A stretch of DNA of 64,000 nucleotides from positions 372,899-436,898 of the forward strand of contig NZ_LMDF01000007.1 in NCBI RefSeq assembly GCF_001425745.1. The letters run 5' to 3'. Positions within the stretch are counted from its first letter, which is position 1. Every line of letters starts with the position of its first letter. Source of the DNA: Caulobacter sp. Root343. Its GTDB lineage: Bacteria; Pseudomonadota; Alphaproteobacteria; Caulobacterales; Caulobacteraceae. Below are positions 35,719 to 45,883 of this stretch, piece after piece. Both the position numbers and the translations under genes were made by a program. The notes beneath the pieces are model-generated. The model did no database searches. It had not been told where the DNA came from and worked only from the letters and a program-made list of their open reading frames with translations.

Positions 35719-36978
35719 CTAAACCGGCTTCACCAACACGATCTTCTTCTTGCCCGCAGCCAACTTGACCACGCCCTCGACCAGATCCGCGGACGTGATC
35801 AGCCGGTTGGCGTCTGTCTCCGGCTGGTCGTTGACCCGGAGTCCGCCGCCTTGCGCCAGGCGGCGAGCCTCGCCGCGCGAGGCGGCCAGGCCGGCGTCGG
35901 TGAACAGGGCCGCCAGGACGATGCCAGCTTCCAGATCGGCCGCCGGCGCCTCGAAGGTCGGCAGGTCGGCCGAGAGCGCGCCCTGCTCGAACGCCTTCTC
36001 GGCGGCGTCGCGGGCCTTGCGGGCCTCGTCCTCGCCGTGGGCCATGCGGGTGGCCTCGTCCGCCAGCACCTTCTTGGCCTCGTTGATCTGGGCGCCTTCC
36101 AGGGCTTCCAGCTCGGCGATGCGCTCCAGCGGCAGGTCGGTGAACAGCTTCAGGAAGCGGCCGACGTCGGCGTCCTCGGTGTTGCGCCAGAACTGCCAGT
36201 AGTCGTACGGCGACAGCTGTTCGGCGTTCAGCCACACCGCGCCGGCCATGGTCTTGCCCATCTTGGCGCCCGAGGCCGTGGCCAGCAGCGGCGTCGTCAG
36301 GCCGAAGGCGGCCTTCTGGTCGACGCGGCGGGTCAGCTCGACGCCGTTCAGGATGTTGCCCCACTGATCCGAGCCGCCCATCTGCAGCACGCAGCCGTAC
36401 TTGCGGTTCAGCTCCAGGAAGTCGGTGGCCTGCATCAGCATGTAGTTGAATTCGAGGAAGGTCATCGGCTGCTCGCGCTCGAGCCGCAGCTTGACCGAGT
36501 CGAAGGCCAGCATCCGGTTGACCGTGAAGTGCACGCCGTAGTCGCGCAGGAACTGCACGTAGCCGAACTTGCTGAGCCACTCGTCATTGTCGACCATGAT
36601 CGCGTCGGTCGGGCCGTCGCCGAAGGTCAGGAACTTGGCGAAGACCTGCTTGATGCCGGCAATGTTGGCCGCGATGTCGGCGTCCGACAGCAGCTTGCGG
36701 CTCTCGTCCTTGCCGGTCGGGTCGCCGACCTTGGTCGTGCCGCCGCCCATCAGAACGATCGGCTTGTGGCCTGCCTGCTGCAGACGACGCAGCATCATGA
36801 TCTGGATCAAGGACCCGACGTGCAGGGACGGCGCGGTGGCGTCGAAACCGATATAGGCGGTGACGATCCCGCCGGCGGCGGCCGCGTCCAGTTCCTCCGG
36901 ATGGGTGATCTGGTGGATGTAGCCGCGCGCCTCCAGGGTTCGCAGGAACTCCGACTTGAAGGACGACGCGGCGGACAT
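35719..36978 (-). CDS. tyrS: Tyrosyl-tRNA synthetase
   Basis: This class I synthetase is 419 aa. The HIGH-equivalent is [11 protein letters not shown] and the KMSKS-equivalent is [10 protein letters not shown]. The tyrosine pocket includes [10 protein letters not shown] and the strand [13 protein letters not shown]-terminal S4 RNA-binding domain (about 350-419) contains [19 protein letters not shown] and ends in basic [10 protein letters not shown]. The start at 36978 gives the usual [19 protein letters not shown]; the open frame extends to 37044 but is not conserved-looking. About 200 bases of leader with several hairpins and a tiny Tyr-Tyr reading frame precede it. Confidence 0.96.
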   Translation of the reverse strand: MSAASSFKSEFLRTLEARGYIHQITHPEELDAAAAGGIVTAYIGFDATAPSLHVGSLIQIMMLRRLQQAGHKPIVLMGGGTTKVGDPTGKDESRKLLSDADIAANIAGIKQVFAKFLTFGDGPTDAIMVDNDEWLSKFGYVQFLRDYGVHFTVNRMLAFDSVKLRLEREQPMTFLEFNYMLMQATDFLELNRKYGCVLQMGGSDQWGNILNGVELTRRVDQKAAFGLTTPLLATASGAKMGKTMAGAVWLNAEQLSPYDYWQFWRNTEDADVGRFLKLFTDLPLERIAELEALEGAQINEAKKVLADEATRMAHGEDEARKARDAAEKAFEQGALSADLPTFEAPAADLEAGIVLAALFTDAGLAASRGEARRLAQGGGLRVNDQPETDANRLITSADLVEGVVKLAAGKKKIVLVKPV

Positions 36979-37141
36979 GGATCGACTCTCTGTTTGAAGC
37001 GAGGGGCCGTCTAGCACGGCGAGATCAGCTTGTGAGGGCTTCATTTCGTGACTCCGGGAGCGGGGCCGGAGTGCATGATCGACTTTGAAATGAGCGACCC
37101 CGGCGAGGCGGGGGCTAGCGACGTGTCTGGTCGGCCTCCCG

Positions 37142-37192
37142 CTATGGCAGCGGGCGGTAGTACGGGCGGGCCAGGATGCGCGTGTCGATCAT
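37142..37192 (-). CDS. Possible 16-codon leader peptide upstream of tyrS, with adjacent Tyr codons
   Basis: The minus-strand frame ATG...TAG encodes [16 protein letters not shown], with TAC-TAC in the middle and a hairpin (ccgct/agcgg) over its stop. It begins about 210 bp upstream of the tyrS ATG. Two Tyr codons before a tyrosyl-tRNA synthetase gene suggest attenuation. There is no good ribosome site and no clear terminator between the two, so this is only a candidate. Confidence 0.25.
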   Translation of the reverse strand: MIDTRILARPYYRPLP

Positions 37193-37234
37193 GGGGCCTA
37201 GCTACCGTTTCGCCGTCATGGCAGTCAACGCTTC

Positions 37235-38338
37235 ATGCGTATTCTGGGATTCATGACCGGCACCTCGCTCGACGCGGTCGACATGGCGGTGCTGGAAACG
37301 GACGGCGAAGAGATCCAGGCCTTTGGTCCCGCCGGCGAACGAAAACTCCGCGAGGAGACCCGCGACCTGCTGCTGGTCGCCACCGAGGTCGCCCGAGGCT
37401 GGCCGCGCGACAAGCCCGCGCCCGACATCTTCGCCGAGGCCGCCCAGGCCGTCGCCGACGAGCACCTGCACGCCGCCGAGAGTTTTCTGGCCGAGCACGG
37501 CTTGGCCTGGAGCGACTTCGACCTGTTGGGAGTCCACGGCCAGACGGTGCTGCACGAGCGGCCGACGCCGGGACGGATCGGCCGGACGGTGCAACTGCTG
37601 GACGCCGAACGCCTGGCCAAGGCCAGCGGACGACCGGTGGCCTTCGATTTCCGCACCGCCGACGTGGAAGCCGGCGGACAGGGCGCGCCGCTGGCCCCGA
37701 TCTATCACGCCGCCCGTTCACGAGCCTCGGGCCTCTCCGCGCCGGTCGCGGCGTTGAACATCGGCGGCGTCGCCAACATCACCCTGATCGGGGACGACCA
37801 CGACCTGCTGGCCTTCGACACAGGCCCGGGCAACGGCATGATCGACCTGATGCTGCAGGAGCGCGGCCTGGGCCGCTTCGACGAAAACGGCCGCCTGGCC
37901 GCCGCGGGCCACGTGGATCAGGCCATTCTCGAGCGGTTCCTCGACAGTTCCTACTTCTCCGGCCCCGCCCCCAAGTCGCTGGACCGCTACGACTTCCCGC
38001 TCGACCTGGTCGAGCCGCTGTCGGCCGAGGACGCCGCCGCCACCCTGGTGGCGTTCACGGCGGAAGCGGTGGTCAAGGCGTTCGAACTGGGCGCCCGGCC
38101 CAGCGCCCTGATCGTCTGCGGCGGCGGACGGCACAATCCGCAGATCATGCGGGCCCTGACCGAGCGCGCGCCGGTGCCGGTCAAGACCGCCGAGGACTAC
38201 GGCTGGCGCGGCGACAGCATCGAGGCCGAAGCCTTCGCTTACCTGGCGGCGCGGACGGTGCGGGGACTGCCGATCAGCTTCCCGGGAACCACGGGGGTGA
38301 AGACGCCGATGACGGGCGGAAGGATCGTCGAGCCGTAG
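37235..38338 (+). CDS. anmK: Anhydro-N-acetylmuramic acid kinase
   Basis: AnmK phosphorylates and opens 1,6-anhydro-MurNAc released during peptidoglycan turnover, giving MurNAc-6-P for recycling. The protein is 367 aa. The actin-like ATPase fold has MTGTSLDAVDMAVLE at the start, and GVHGQTVLHERP, VALNIGGVANITLIGDD and FDTGPGNGMIDLM (phosphate and metal loops). It also has LIVCGGGRHNPQIMRAL and GDSIEAEAFAYLAART. It is divergent from tyrS. An out-of-frame ATG at 37218 is not used. Confidence 0.96.
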   Translation: MRILGFMTGTSLDAVDMAVLETDGEEIQAFGPAGERKLREETRDLLLVATEVARGWPRDKPAPDIFAEAAQAVADEHLHAAESFLAEHGLAWSDFDLLGVHGQTVLHERPTPGRIGRTVQLLDAERLAKASGRPVAFDFRTADVEAGGQGAPLAPIYHAARSRASGLSAPVAALNIGGVANITLIGDDHDLLAFDTGPGNGMIDLMLQERGLGRFDENGRLAAAGHVDQAILERFLDSSYFSGPAPKSLDRYDFPLDLVEPLSAEDAAATLVAFTAEAVVKAFELGARPSALIVCGGGRHNPQIMRALTERAPVPVKTAEDYGWRGDSIEAEAFAYLAARTVRGLPISFPGTTGVKTPMTGGRIVEP

Positions 38339-38346
38339 TGTATTTC

Positions 38347-38453
38347 TCCTCCCCCTCCGGGGGAGGTGGCCCAGAGGGCCGGAGGGGGCAAGCTCGGCCT
38401 ACGCCGCATTGGCCCCCTCGGTCGCTCCGCGACAGCTCCCCCAACAGGGGAGC
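38347..38453. repeat. Intergenic imperfect inverted repeat, family B
   Basis: A C-rich arm (tcctccccctccgggggagg, 38347 onward) is followed by ggcccagagggccggaggggg. The far side is complementary in outline: tggccccctcggtcgctccgcgac and agctcccccaacaggggag. It fills the gap between anmK and the ndh stop exactly, and can form nested hairpins that would end both convergent transcripts. Confidence 0.75.
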
Positions 38454-38458
38454 AGATT

Positions 38459-39739
38459 TCAGTGCAGCTTCAGCCGCCCCGACACCCGCTGCTGCAACAG
38501 CCGCGCTAGCGCCAAGGTCACCGTCCGGCCGACGCCCAGGATCGCCCGGTGGTGGTCCAGGTGCAGCGACATGTAGGCCCACTTGGCCAGCAGGCCTTCG
38601 ATGAAGAAGTTCGGTCCGCCCAACCCGCCCATCAGCGCGCCGACGCCCTTGTTGTCGCCCAGCGACACCAGCGAACCGAAGTCGCGATAGACGAACGGGG
38701 CCTCGACCCGGCGCTGGGCCAAGCGGGCCAGCAGCGCCTTTTCCAGATAGCTGGCCTGCTGGTGGGCGGCCTGGGCGCGGGCGGGGATGGTCTTGCCGTC
38801 CTTCCAGGGCGCGGCGGCGCAGTCGCCCAGGGCCCAGACGTCGGAGGCGGAGGTCTCCAGGCGGTCATTGACCACGAACTGGTTGCCGCGATTGGTCTCG
38901 AGGCCATAGCCCGTGTTGCCGTCGGCCGCCTTGATACCCGCCGCCCAGACGATCAGGTCGGCGGGGATATCGCCTTGACTGGTCTCCAGCCGGTCGGCAT
39001 GGACGGCCAGCACCTTGGCGCCGGTCTTCACCGCCACGCCCTTGCGTTCGAGCGCGAGCGTGGCTTTGTCGGCGATCTTCTGGGGCAGGCCGCCCAGGAT
39101 GCGCGGCGCGGCCTCGACCACGGTGATGTCCAGGCGAAAGCGCTGCTCGTCGCCCAGGCTGCCCATTAGCTCGCGATGCGCCTCGATCAGCTCGGCCGAC
39201 AGCTCGACGCCGGTCGCGCCGCCGCCGACGATAGCCACGCGCAGGATCCTGTCGTCCGAGAACGAGGCCTTGGTGAAGGCCGCCAGCAGTCGCGCGTGGA
39301 AGGCCTCGGCGTCCTCGGTGCGCTCCAGCAGGTGGGCCTGCTCCGCGCCCGGCGTGCCGAACAGGTTCGAACCGCTGCCGATCGCCAGCACGCCGTAGGT
39401 GAAGCTGATGGCGCGCTCGGGCGCGAGAACCTCGCCCTGCTCGCCGGTGATCGCCTTCAACGTGAGGCGTTTGGCGACGGGATCAAAGGTCTCGAGCTCG
39501 CCGAGCAGGAAGTTGAAGCCGTTCGAACGGCCCAGGATCGGATAGGAAATGCCTTCCTGGTGGACGTCCAGCGTGCCGGCCGCCACCTCGTGCAGGGTCG
39601 GTTTCCAGATGTGGAAGCTGGAGCGGTCAATCAGCAGCACGCGGCGCTTGCCACGGCGACCGCCAAGCTTGCGACCCAGTCGCGACGCCAGTTCCAGCCC
39701 GCCGGCGCCCCCGCCGACGATGACGATGTCGTAGTGCAT
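38459..39739 (-). CDS. ndh: Type II NADH dehydrogenase (NDH-2)
   Basis: This is a single-subunit, non-proton-pumping NADH:quinone oxidoreductase. The protein is 426 aa. An N-terminal FAD Rossmann motif (YDIVIVGGGAGGLELASRLG) is followed by SFHIWKPTLHEVAAG and a second NADH-binding Rossmann (VAIVGGGATGVELSAELIE). The C-terminal FAD motif is DVWALGDCAA, then the amphipathic membrane-binding tail HLDHHRAILGVGRTV. The start at 39739 has GGAG six bases upstream; ATG codons at 39754/39751 are alternatives. The stop lies just beyond the family B repeat. An operator-like palindrome precedes the gene. Confidence 0.92.
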   Translation of the reverse strand: MHYDIVIVGGGAGGLELASRLGRKLGGRRGKRRVLLIDRSSFHIWKPTLHEVAAGTLDVHQEGISYPILGRSNGFNFLLGELETFDPVAKRLTLKAITGEQGEVLAPERAISFTYGVLAIGSGSNLFGTPGAEQAHLLERTEDAEAFHARLLAAFTKASFSDDRILRVAIVGGGATGVELSAELIEAHRELMGSLGDEQRFRLDITVVEAAPRILGGLPQKIADKATLALERKGVAVKTGAKVLAVHADRLETSQGDIPADLIVWAAGIKAADGNTGYGLETNRGNQFVVNDRLETSASDVWALGDCAAAPWKDGKTIPARAQAAHQQASYLEKALLARLAQRRVEAPFVYRDFGSLVSLGDNKGVGALMGGLGGPNFFIEGLLAKWAYMSLHLDHHRAILGVGRTVTLALARLLQQRVSGRLKLH

Positions 39740-39756
39740 CACCGTCTCCATCATTA

Positions 39757-39772
39757 TTCATCAATCGATGAA
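39757..39772. promoter_or_regulatory. Operator-like palindrome upstream of ndh
   Basis: TTCATC-AATC-GATGAA is a 6-4-6 perfect inverted repeat in an AT-rich patch, 18 bp upstream of the chosen ndh start. The surrounding sequence is otherwise very GC-rich, so this is probably a regulator site. The regulator is not identifiable. Confidence 0.5.
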
Positions 39773-39795
39773 AATATAGTGCGGAGAGGCCCAAC

Positions 39796-39824
39796 GAAAA
39801 AGGCCTCCCGCGAGGGAGGCCTTT
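39796..39824 (-). terminator. Rho-independent terminator after the alpha/beta hydrolase gene
   Basis: A perfect 11-bp stem, aaaggcctccc (39799-39809) with gggaggccttt (39814-39824), has a gcga loop. On the minus strand it is followed by TTTTTC, so it ends the leftward hydrolase transcript. Confidence 0.92.
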
Positions 39825-39831
39825 GAAACGT

Positions 39832-40482
39832 CTAGATCGGGTCGGCCGCCAGGCGCTTGTCGAGATATTCGCTGACGCTTTTCTCGACGCTGGGCAGGTG
39901 CTCGGCCCAGAAGTGGGTGGCCTTGTCGATGACTTCGTAGTCGATCGTGATGCCCTTCTGGGTGCGCAGCTTGGTGACTACGCGCTCCACCTCGACCGGC
40001 GGGGTGATGGTGTCGGCCGAACCGGTCAGGAACAGGCCCGAGGCCGGGCAGGGGGCCAGGAAGCTGAAGTCATACATGTTGGTCGGCGGCGACACCGAGA
40101 TGAAGCCGTCCGTTTCCGGACGGCGCATCAAGAGCTGCATGCCGATATAGGCGCCGAAGTCGAAGCCGGCGACCCAGGTCTGGCTGGCGGCCGGGTTGGA
40201 CGTCTGCAGCCAGTCCAGGGCGGTGGCCGCGTCGGCCAGCTCGCCGATGCCGGCGTCGAACTCGCCCTGGCTGCGGCCCACGCCGCGGAAGTTGAAGCGC
40301 AAGGTGGCGAAACCGCGCTTCATGAACAGGTGATACAGCTGCACCGCCACCGGGTGGTTCATGTGACCGCCGGCTTTCGGGTGGGGATGCAGGATCAGCG
40401 CGATCGGCGCCGTCTCGGTCTTGCCCGGAGAATAGCGACCTTCGATCCGCCCGGACGCGCCGGTCAAAATCACATCAGGCAT
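39832..40482 (-). CDS. Alpha/beta hydrolase, serine-hydrolase-like fold
   Basis: The protein is 216 aa. Strand and turn elements of the alpha/beta hydrolase fold are visible: IALILHPHPKAGGHMNHPVAV (oxyanion region), LRFNFRGVGRSQGEFDAG and LDWLQTSN. The nucleophile elbow TWVAGFDFGAYIG reads G-F-D-F-G, with Asp where most families have Ser, a dienelactone-hydrolase-like or non-canonical variant. Late elements are LTGSADTITPPVE and the His in DKATHFWAEHL. The usual annotation is alpha/beta hydrolase of unknown substrate. It is divergent from iscR. Confidence 0.85.
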   Translation of the reverse strand: MPDVILTGASGRIEGRYSPGKTETAPIALILHPHPKAGGHMNHPVAVQLYHLFMKRGFATLRFNFRGVGRSQGEFDAGIGELADAATALDWLQTSNPAASQTWVAGFDFGAYIGMQLLMRRPETDGFISVSPPTNMYDFSFLAPCPASGLFLTGSADTITPPVEVERVVTKLRTQKGITIDYEVIDKATHFWAEHLPSVEKSVSEYLDKRLAADPI

Positions 40483-40539
40483 GTCGTTCCCTTGAGCTCG
40501 CCAGCGGCCCGCCATCCGACGATTTGGGTCGCCGAATAC

Positions 40540-40568
40540 TTGACTACTGCGCTTGGTCTTCCTAGATC
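40540..40568 (+). promoter_or_regulatory. Promoter of the iscR-suf operon with IscR-like half site
   Basis: TTGACT (40540-40545) and CCTAGATC (40561-40568) fit the Caulobacter housekeeping pattern, with 7 of 8 matches to GCTANAWC at correct spacing. ATACTTGACTA, which overlaps the -35, matches the left half of the E. coli type 1 IscR motif (ATASYYGACTR). The right half is weak. Confidence 0.65.
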
Positions 40569-40663
40569 GCAACCAGTTCGCGGGCTGGAGGGCCCGCGCG
40601 CGAAGTCGCGGCTTGTAGCACACGCAAAAGCCGATGCGCGCGGAATCTGCAAGGGGTAAGGCG

Positions 40664-41125
40664 ATGCGCCTGAGCACCAAGGGACGATACGCGGTCATGG
40701 CGATGACCGACCTGGCCAAGCGCCAGGACGAAAGCGAGGGCCGCGCCGTGGCCCTGGCCGAGATCGCCGGCCGCCAACAGATTTCGCTGTCCTATCTGGA
40801 ACAGCTGTTCGCGCGTCTGCGCCGCAAGGGCCTGGTGATCAGCGCCCGAGGACCCGGTGGCGGCTATCGCTTGGCCAAGGCATCGACCGAAACCTTCATC
40901 TCCGACATTGTGCTGGCGGTCGACGAGCCGCTGCGCGCCACGCGCTGCGGCTTCACCAAGGGCCAGCCCAGGGGCTGCATGGCCGGGGGCGAGCGCTGCA
41001 TGACCCACGGCCTGTGGGAAGAGATGGGCCGCCAGATCCACGGCTACCTGGCCTCGGTCTCGGTCGCAGACGTGCTGAAGGGCGAGTTGCGTCCCGCCCG
41101 TCCGCTGGAGATCGCGGCCGAGTGA
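40664..41125 (+). CDS. iscR: Rrf2-family Fe-S regulator IscR
   Basis: IscR senses cellular [2Fe-2S] status and represses or tunes Fe-S assembly genes. The protein is 153 aa. An N-terminal winged helix (MRLSTKGRYAVMAMTDLA, ISLSYLEQLFARLRRKGLV, RGPGGGYRLAK) is followed by the cluster site Cys95, Cys105 and Cys112, with His115 in RCMTHGLWEEM. The spacing is close to but wider than the E. coli C92-C98-C104-H107 set. AAGGGG precedes the chosen ATG. The stop overlaps the GTG of the next gene (GTGA, 41122-41125), and a matching promoter lies 96 bp upstream, so it is the operon's own regulator. Confidence 0.95.
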   Translation: MRLSTKGRYAVMAMTDLAKRQDESEGRAVALAEIAGRQQISLSYLEQLFARLRRKGLVISARGPGGGYRLAKASTETFISDIVLAVDEPLRATRCGFTKGQPRGCMAGGERCMTHGLWEEMGRQIHGYLASVSVADVLKGELRPARPLEIAAE

Positions 41126-42260
41126 GCATCAATCGCACATCGGTCTATCTCGACTACAACGCCACGGCCCCGCTTCGGCCGGAGGCGAGGGAAGCACTGC
41201 TGCGCGCTCTGGAGAGCCCGGCCAATCCCTCGTCGGTCCACGCCGCCGGTCGCGCCGCGCGGGACGTCGTCGAGCGCGCCCGCGCCGAGGTCGGCGCCTT
41301 TGTCGGCGTGCCCGCTGGCTCAGTGACCCTTGTCAGCGGCGGCACCGAAGCCAACGCCCTGGCCATCGAGAGCGCCAAGGCCGCCGGCGCCCAGCGCATC
41401 ATCGTCAGCGCTATCGAACATGACGCGGTGGTCGAGACCGCCAAGGCCTCCGGCTTGCCCGTCGAGATCCTGTCGGTCGACGGCGATGGCGTCGCGGACC
41501 TTGAGCGGCTGGCTCAAGTCCTTGAAACGCCCGGCAAGACCCTGGTCTGCCTGATGCTGGCCAACAACGAGACGGGCGTGATCCAGCCGGTGGCGGAAGC
41601 CTCGGGCCTGGTTCGCGCCGCCGGCGGCTGGCTGCACGTCGACGCGGTCCAGGGGGCCGGCAAGATCGCGGTCGATTTCTCGGCCCTCGGCGCCGACACC
41701 ATGGCCTTGTCGGCTCACAAGCTGGGCGGGCCGCAGGGCGTCGGTGCTCTGGTCGCCGGAACCCGCGCCACCGTGGTTCGGCGCCAACACGGCGGCGGCC
41801 AGGAGCGCGGTCGCCGGGCCGGCACTGAAAACGTGGCGGGCATCGCCGGCTTCGGCGCGGCCGCCCGCGCGGCGCGAGAAAGCCTTGCCTCGATGGCCGA
41901 ACAGTCCCATTGGCGCGACGCCCTGGCCGAACGGGTCAAGGCGCAAGGCGCGGTGGTGCTCGGGGAGGGCGCGGCGCGTTTACCCCAGACCCTATGCTTC
42001 GCGGGCGAGGGCTTCGGCTCCGAGGTCCAGGTCATGACCATGGACCTGGCCGGAGTCATGGTCAGCGCCGGCAGCGCCTGCTCGTCGGGCAAGGTCAAGG
42101 CCAGCCGCGTGGTGGAAGCCATGGGCCGGTCAGACCTCGCCCCGTTCGCGCTCCGTGTGAGTGGCGGCTGGGCGAGTTCGGAAGACGACTGGATCAAATG
42201 CGGCGACGCCTGGCTCGCCGCCTGGAAGCGTATCGGCGCTCGGCGCCGGGAGGTGGCGTA

Positions 42261-42261
<1 letters not shown>
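41122..42261 (+). CDS. Group I cysteine desulfurase (NifS/IscS-like)
   Basis: This is a 379-aa PLP enzyme that takes sulfur from cysteine for Fe-S clusters. It starts [17 protein letters not shown], with [23 protein letters not shown] and [10 protein letters not shown]. The PLP lysine is in [17 protein letters not shown]. The mobile catalytic Cys is in [21 protein letters not shown]. It is a shorter, divergent relative of IscS, distinct from the SufS encoded five genes downstream. The start is GTG at 41122 because it overlaps the iscR stop. Two desulfurases in one operon is the usual alphaproteobacterial suf layout. Confidence 0.92.
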
Positions 42262-43726
<1,465 letters not shown>

Positions 43727-43730
<4 letters not shown>

Positions 43731-44116
43731 CGAGCGTCGCCCTCTATCAGCCGGTCGGCATGGAGGAACTGCAGGCGATCAAGGCGTCGGGCTGGACCGA
43801 GCTGCCGCCGCACGATCCCGAGCAGCCGATCTTTCGTCCCGTCGTGGACGAGGCCTATGCGGCGCAGATGGCGCGCGACTGGAACTCGGTGCACAGCACC
43901 TACCGCCGCGGCTACATCGTGCGGTTCGAGGTCTCGGCGGACTTCCTGAACGCCTATCGCGACAAGGTGGCCGGCACGCCCGGCCACGAGGAATACTGGA
44001 TCCCGCCTGAGGATCTTTCGCTGTTAAACGCCGCCATCCAAGGCCAGATCGCCGTCGCCGGAACCTTCGCGGGCCACGACGCGGAATACAGAAAACTCAA
44101 CGAGACCCATGCTTAA
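43727..44116 (+). CDS. Conserved protein of unknown function embedded in the suf operon
   Basis: The protein is 129 aa, soluble, with no signal peptide or membrane segment and no Cys residue. It begins [25 protein letters not shown]. The densest part is [19 protein letters not shown] followed by [20 protein letters not shown] recall an ADP-ribosyltransferase-like shape for proteins with this EYWIP.E.L pattern, but this is not secure. It overlaps sufB by 4 bp (ATGA) and sufC by 8 bp, so it is translated with the SufBCD core. That position suggests a role in scaffold function or stoichiometry. Confidence 0.85.
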
Positions 44117-44855
44117 GATCCAGAACCTTCATGCCCGCGTCGAGGACAAGCCGATCCTGAAGGGCGTCACGCTGGACGTGCCGGCCGGTGAGGTCCACGC
44201 GATCATGGGCCCGAACGGGGCCGGCAAGTCGACCCTGTCCTACGTGCTGAGCGGCCGTGGCGGCTATGAGGTCACCGAAGGCTCGGCCAGCCTGAACGGC
44301 GACGACCTGCTGGCGCTGGAGCCTAACGAGCGGGCGGCCAAGGGCCTGTTCCTGTCGTTCCAGTATCCGCTGGAGATCCCCGGCGTGCCCGCCCTGACCT
44401 TCATCCGCACCGCCCTCAACGCCCAGCGCCGCGCGCGCGGCGAGGACGAGGTCGCCGCCCCGGCCTTCCTGAAGCTGGCCAAGGAGAAGGCCGCCGCGCT
44501 GAAGATCGACTTCGAGATGCTCAAGCGCGGCCTGAACGTCGGCTTCTCGGGCGGCGAGAAGAAGCGGATGGAGATCTTCCAGATGTCCATGCTGTCGCCC
44601 AAGTTTCTGATCCTGGACGAGACGGACAGCGGCCTCGACATCGACGCCCTGAAGATCGTCTCGGAAGGCGTCAACGCCCTGCGCTCGCCTGAGCGCGGCA
44701 TGCTGGTCATCACCCACTACCAGCGCCTGCTGGACTACATCAAACCCGACAAGGTCCACGTGCTGGCCGCCGGCCGCATCGTCGCTTCGGGCGGCCCGGA
44801 ACTGGCCCTGCAGCTGGAAGCCGAGGGCTACGACAAATACGTGGCCGCCGCCTGA
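44109..44855 (+). CDS. sufC: Fe-S assembly ATPase SufC
   Basis: SufC is the ABC-type ATPase of the SufBC2D scaffold; it is cytoplasmic, not a transporter. The protein is 248 aa. Walker A is GPNGAGKSTLSY, the Q-loop region is FLSFQYPLEIPGV, the signature is FSGGEKKRMEI, Walker B is FLILDETDSGLD and the switch His is in VITHYQR. All ATPase motifs are intact. Its stop overlaps the sufD ATG (TGATG). Confidence 0.98.
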   Translation: MLKIQNLHARVEDKPILKGVTLDVPAGEVHAIMGPNGAGKSTLSYVLSGRGGYEVTEGSASLNGDDLLALEPNERAAKGLFLSFQYPLEIPGVPALTFIRTALNAQRRARGEDEVAAPAFLKLAKEKAAALKIDFEMLKRGLNVGFSGGEKKRMEIFQMSMLSPKFLILDETDSGLDIDALKIVSEGVNALRSPERGMLVITHYQRLLDYIKPDKVHVLAAGRIVASGGPELALQLEAEGYDKYVAAA

Positions 44856-45883
44856 TGAGCCTCGCCTCCGCCCTCAAGACCGGCGACCTGACCGCGCTGC
44901 CTTCGCGACGCGACGAGGACTGGCGCTGGACCGACCTGCGCGGCCTGCTGCGGATCTTGCCGCCGCCCGCGCCGGCGCATGACGGCGACATCCCCGCCGG
45001 CCCCTTCGTCGAACTGACCGACGCCGGGACGGTGTTCGTCAACGGTCGCCGCGTCGCCGGCGCCGATGTGTCCAAAGGCGTCGTCGCCCTGCGCTTCGTC
45101 GCCTTGGCGGACAAGACCTCGCAAGCCGCTAGCCATGCCCTGGTCGTCAAGCCGGGCGAGACCCTGGTCCTGCTGGAAAGCCACGAAGGCCGCGCTGGCG
45201 GTTACGTCTCGAACGTCACGCTGGATATCGCGGTGGGTGAGGGCGCTTCGCTGGAACGCATCATCCTGGTCGAGGACGACGCCGAGGCGATCAATGTCGT
45301 CACCGCCGAGATCGACCTGGCCCCCGGCGCGACCTACGCCCAGACTGTCTTGACCTCCGGCGCGCGTCGCCAGCGAATCGAGACCCGTGTCAATCATCCC
45401 GGCGCCCACGCGCAGGTGCGGCTCGACGGTGTTTATATCCTGGGTGGCCAGCGCCACGCCGACCAGACGACCGTGGTCACCCACGCGGGCGTCGATGGCG
45501 TCACCAGCCAACTGACCAAGGGCGTGGCTGCCGACCAGGCGCGCGGCGTCTTCCAGGGCCGCATCGTCGTGGCTCAAGGCGCCGACCAGACCGACGCGCG
45601 CATGGGCCACCACGCCCTGATCCTGTCGGACAAGGCCGAGGTCGACGCCAAGCCCGAGCTCTTGATCTTCGCCGACGACGTCTCCTGCGCCCACGGCAAC
45701 ACGATCGGCGCCCTGGACGACGAAGCGATCTTCTACGCCCGCCAGCGCGGCATCCCGGAAGCCGAGGCCAAGGCCATGCTGACCGTCGCCTTCGTCGGCG
45801 AGGTGGTCGAGCGCATCGAGCACGAGGGCGCCCGCGCCATCGCCGCCGCCTGGGTGGCCCGCAAGCTGGGGAGCCCTACCTGA
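44855..45883 (+). CDS. sufD: Fe-S assembly scaffold subunit SufD
   Basis: SufD pairs with SufB to form the cluster-building heterodimer and helps iron entry. The protein is 342 aa, shorter than E. coli SufD (about 420). The N-terminal part has PSRRDEDWRWTDLRGLL. The beta-helix core follows, and the C-terminal region shows SDKAEVDAKPELLIFADDVSCAHGNTIG, with the conserved Cys and His, and ALDDEAIFYARQRGI. It is coupled on both sides by TGATG overlaps (44853-44857 and 45881-45885). Confidence 0.95.
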   Translation: MSLASALKTGDLTALPSRRDEDWRWTDLRGLLRILPPPAPAHDGDIPAGPFVELTDAGTVFVNGRRVAGADVSKGVVALRFVALADKTSQAASHALVVKPGETLVLLESHEGRAGGYVSNVTLDIAVGEGASLERIILVEDDAEAINVVTAEIDLAPGATYAQTVLTSGARRQRIETRVNHPGAHAQVRLDGVYILGGQRHADQTTVVTHAGVDGVTSQLTKGVAADQARGVFQGRIVVAQGADQTDARMGHHALILSDKAEVDAKPELLIFADDVSCAHGNTIGALDDEAIFYARQRGIPEAEAKAMLTVAFVGEVVERIEHEGARAIAAAWVARKLGSPT

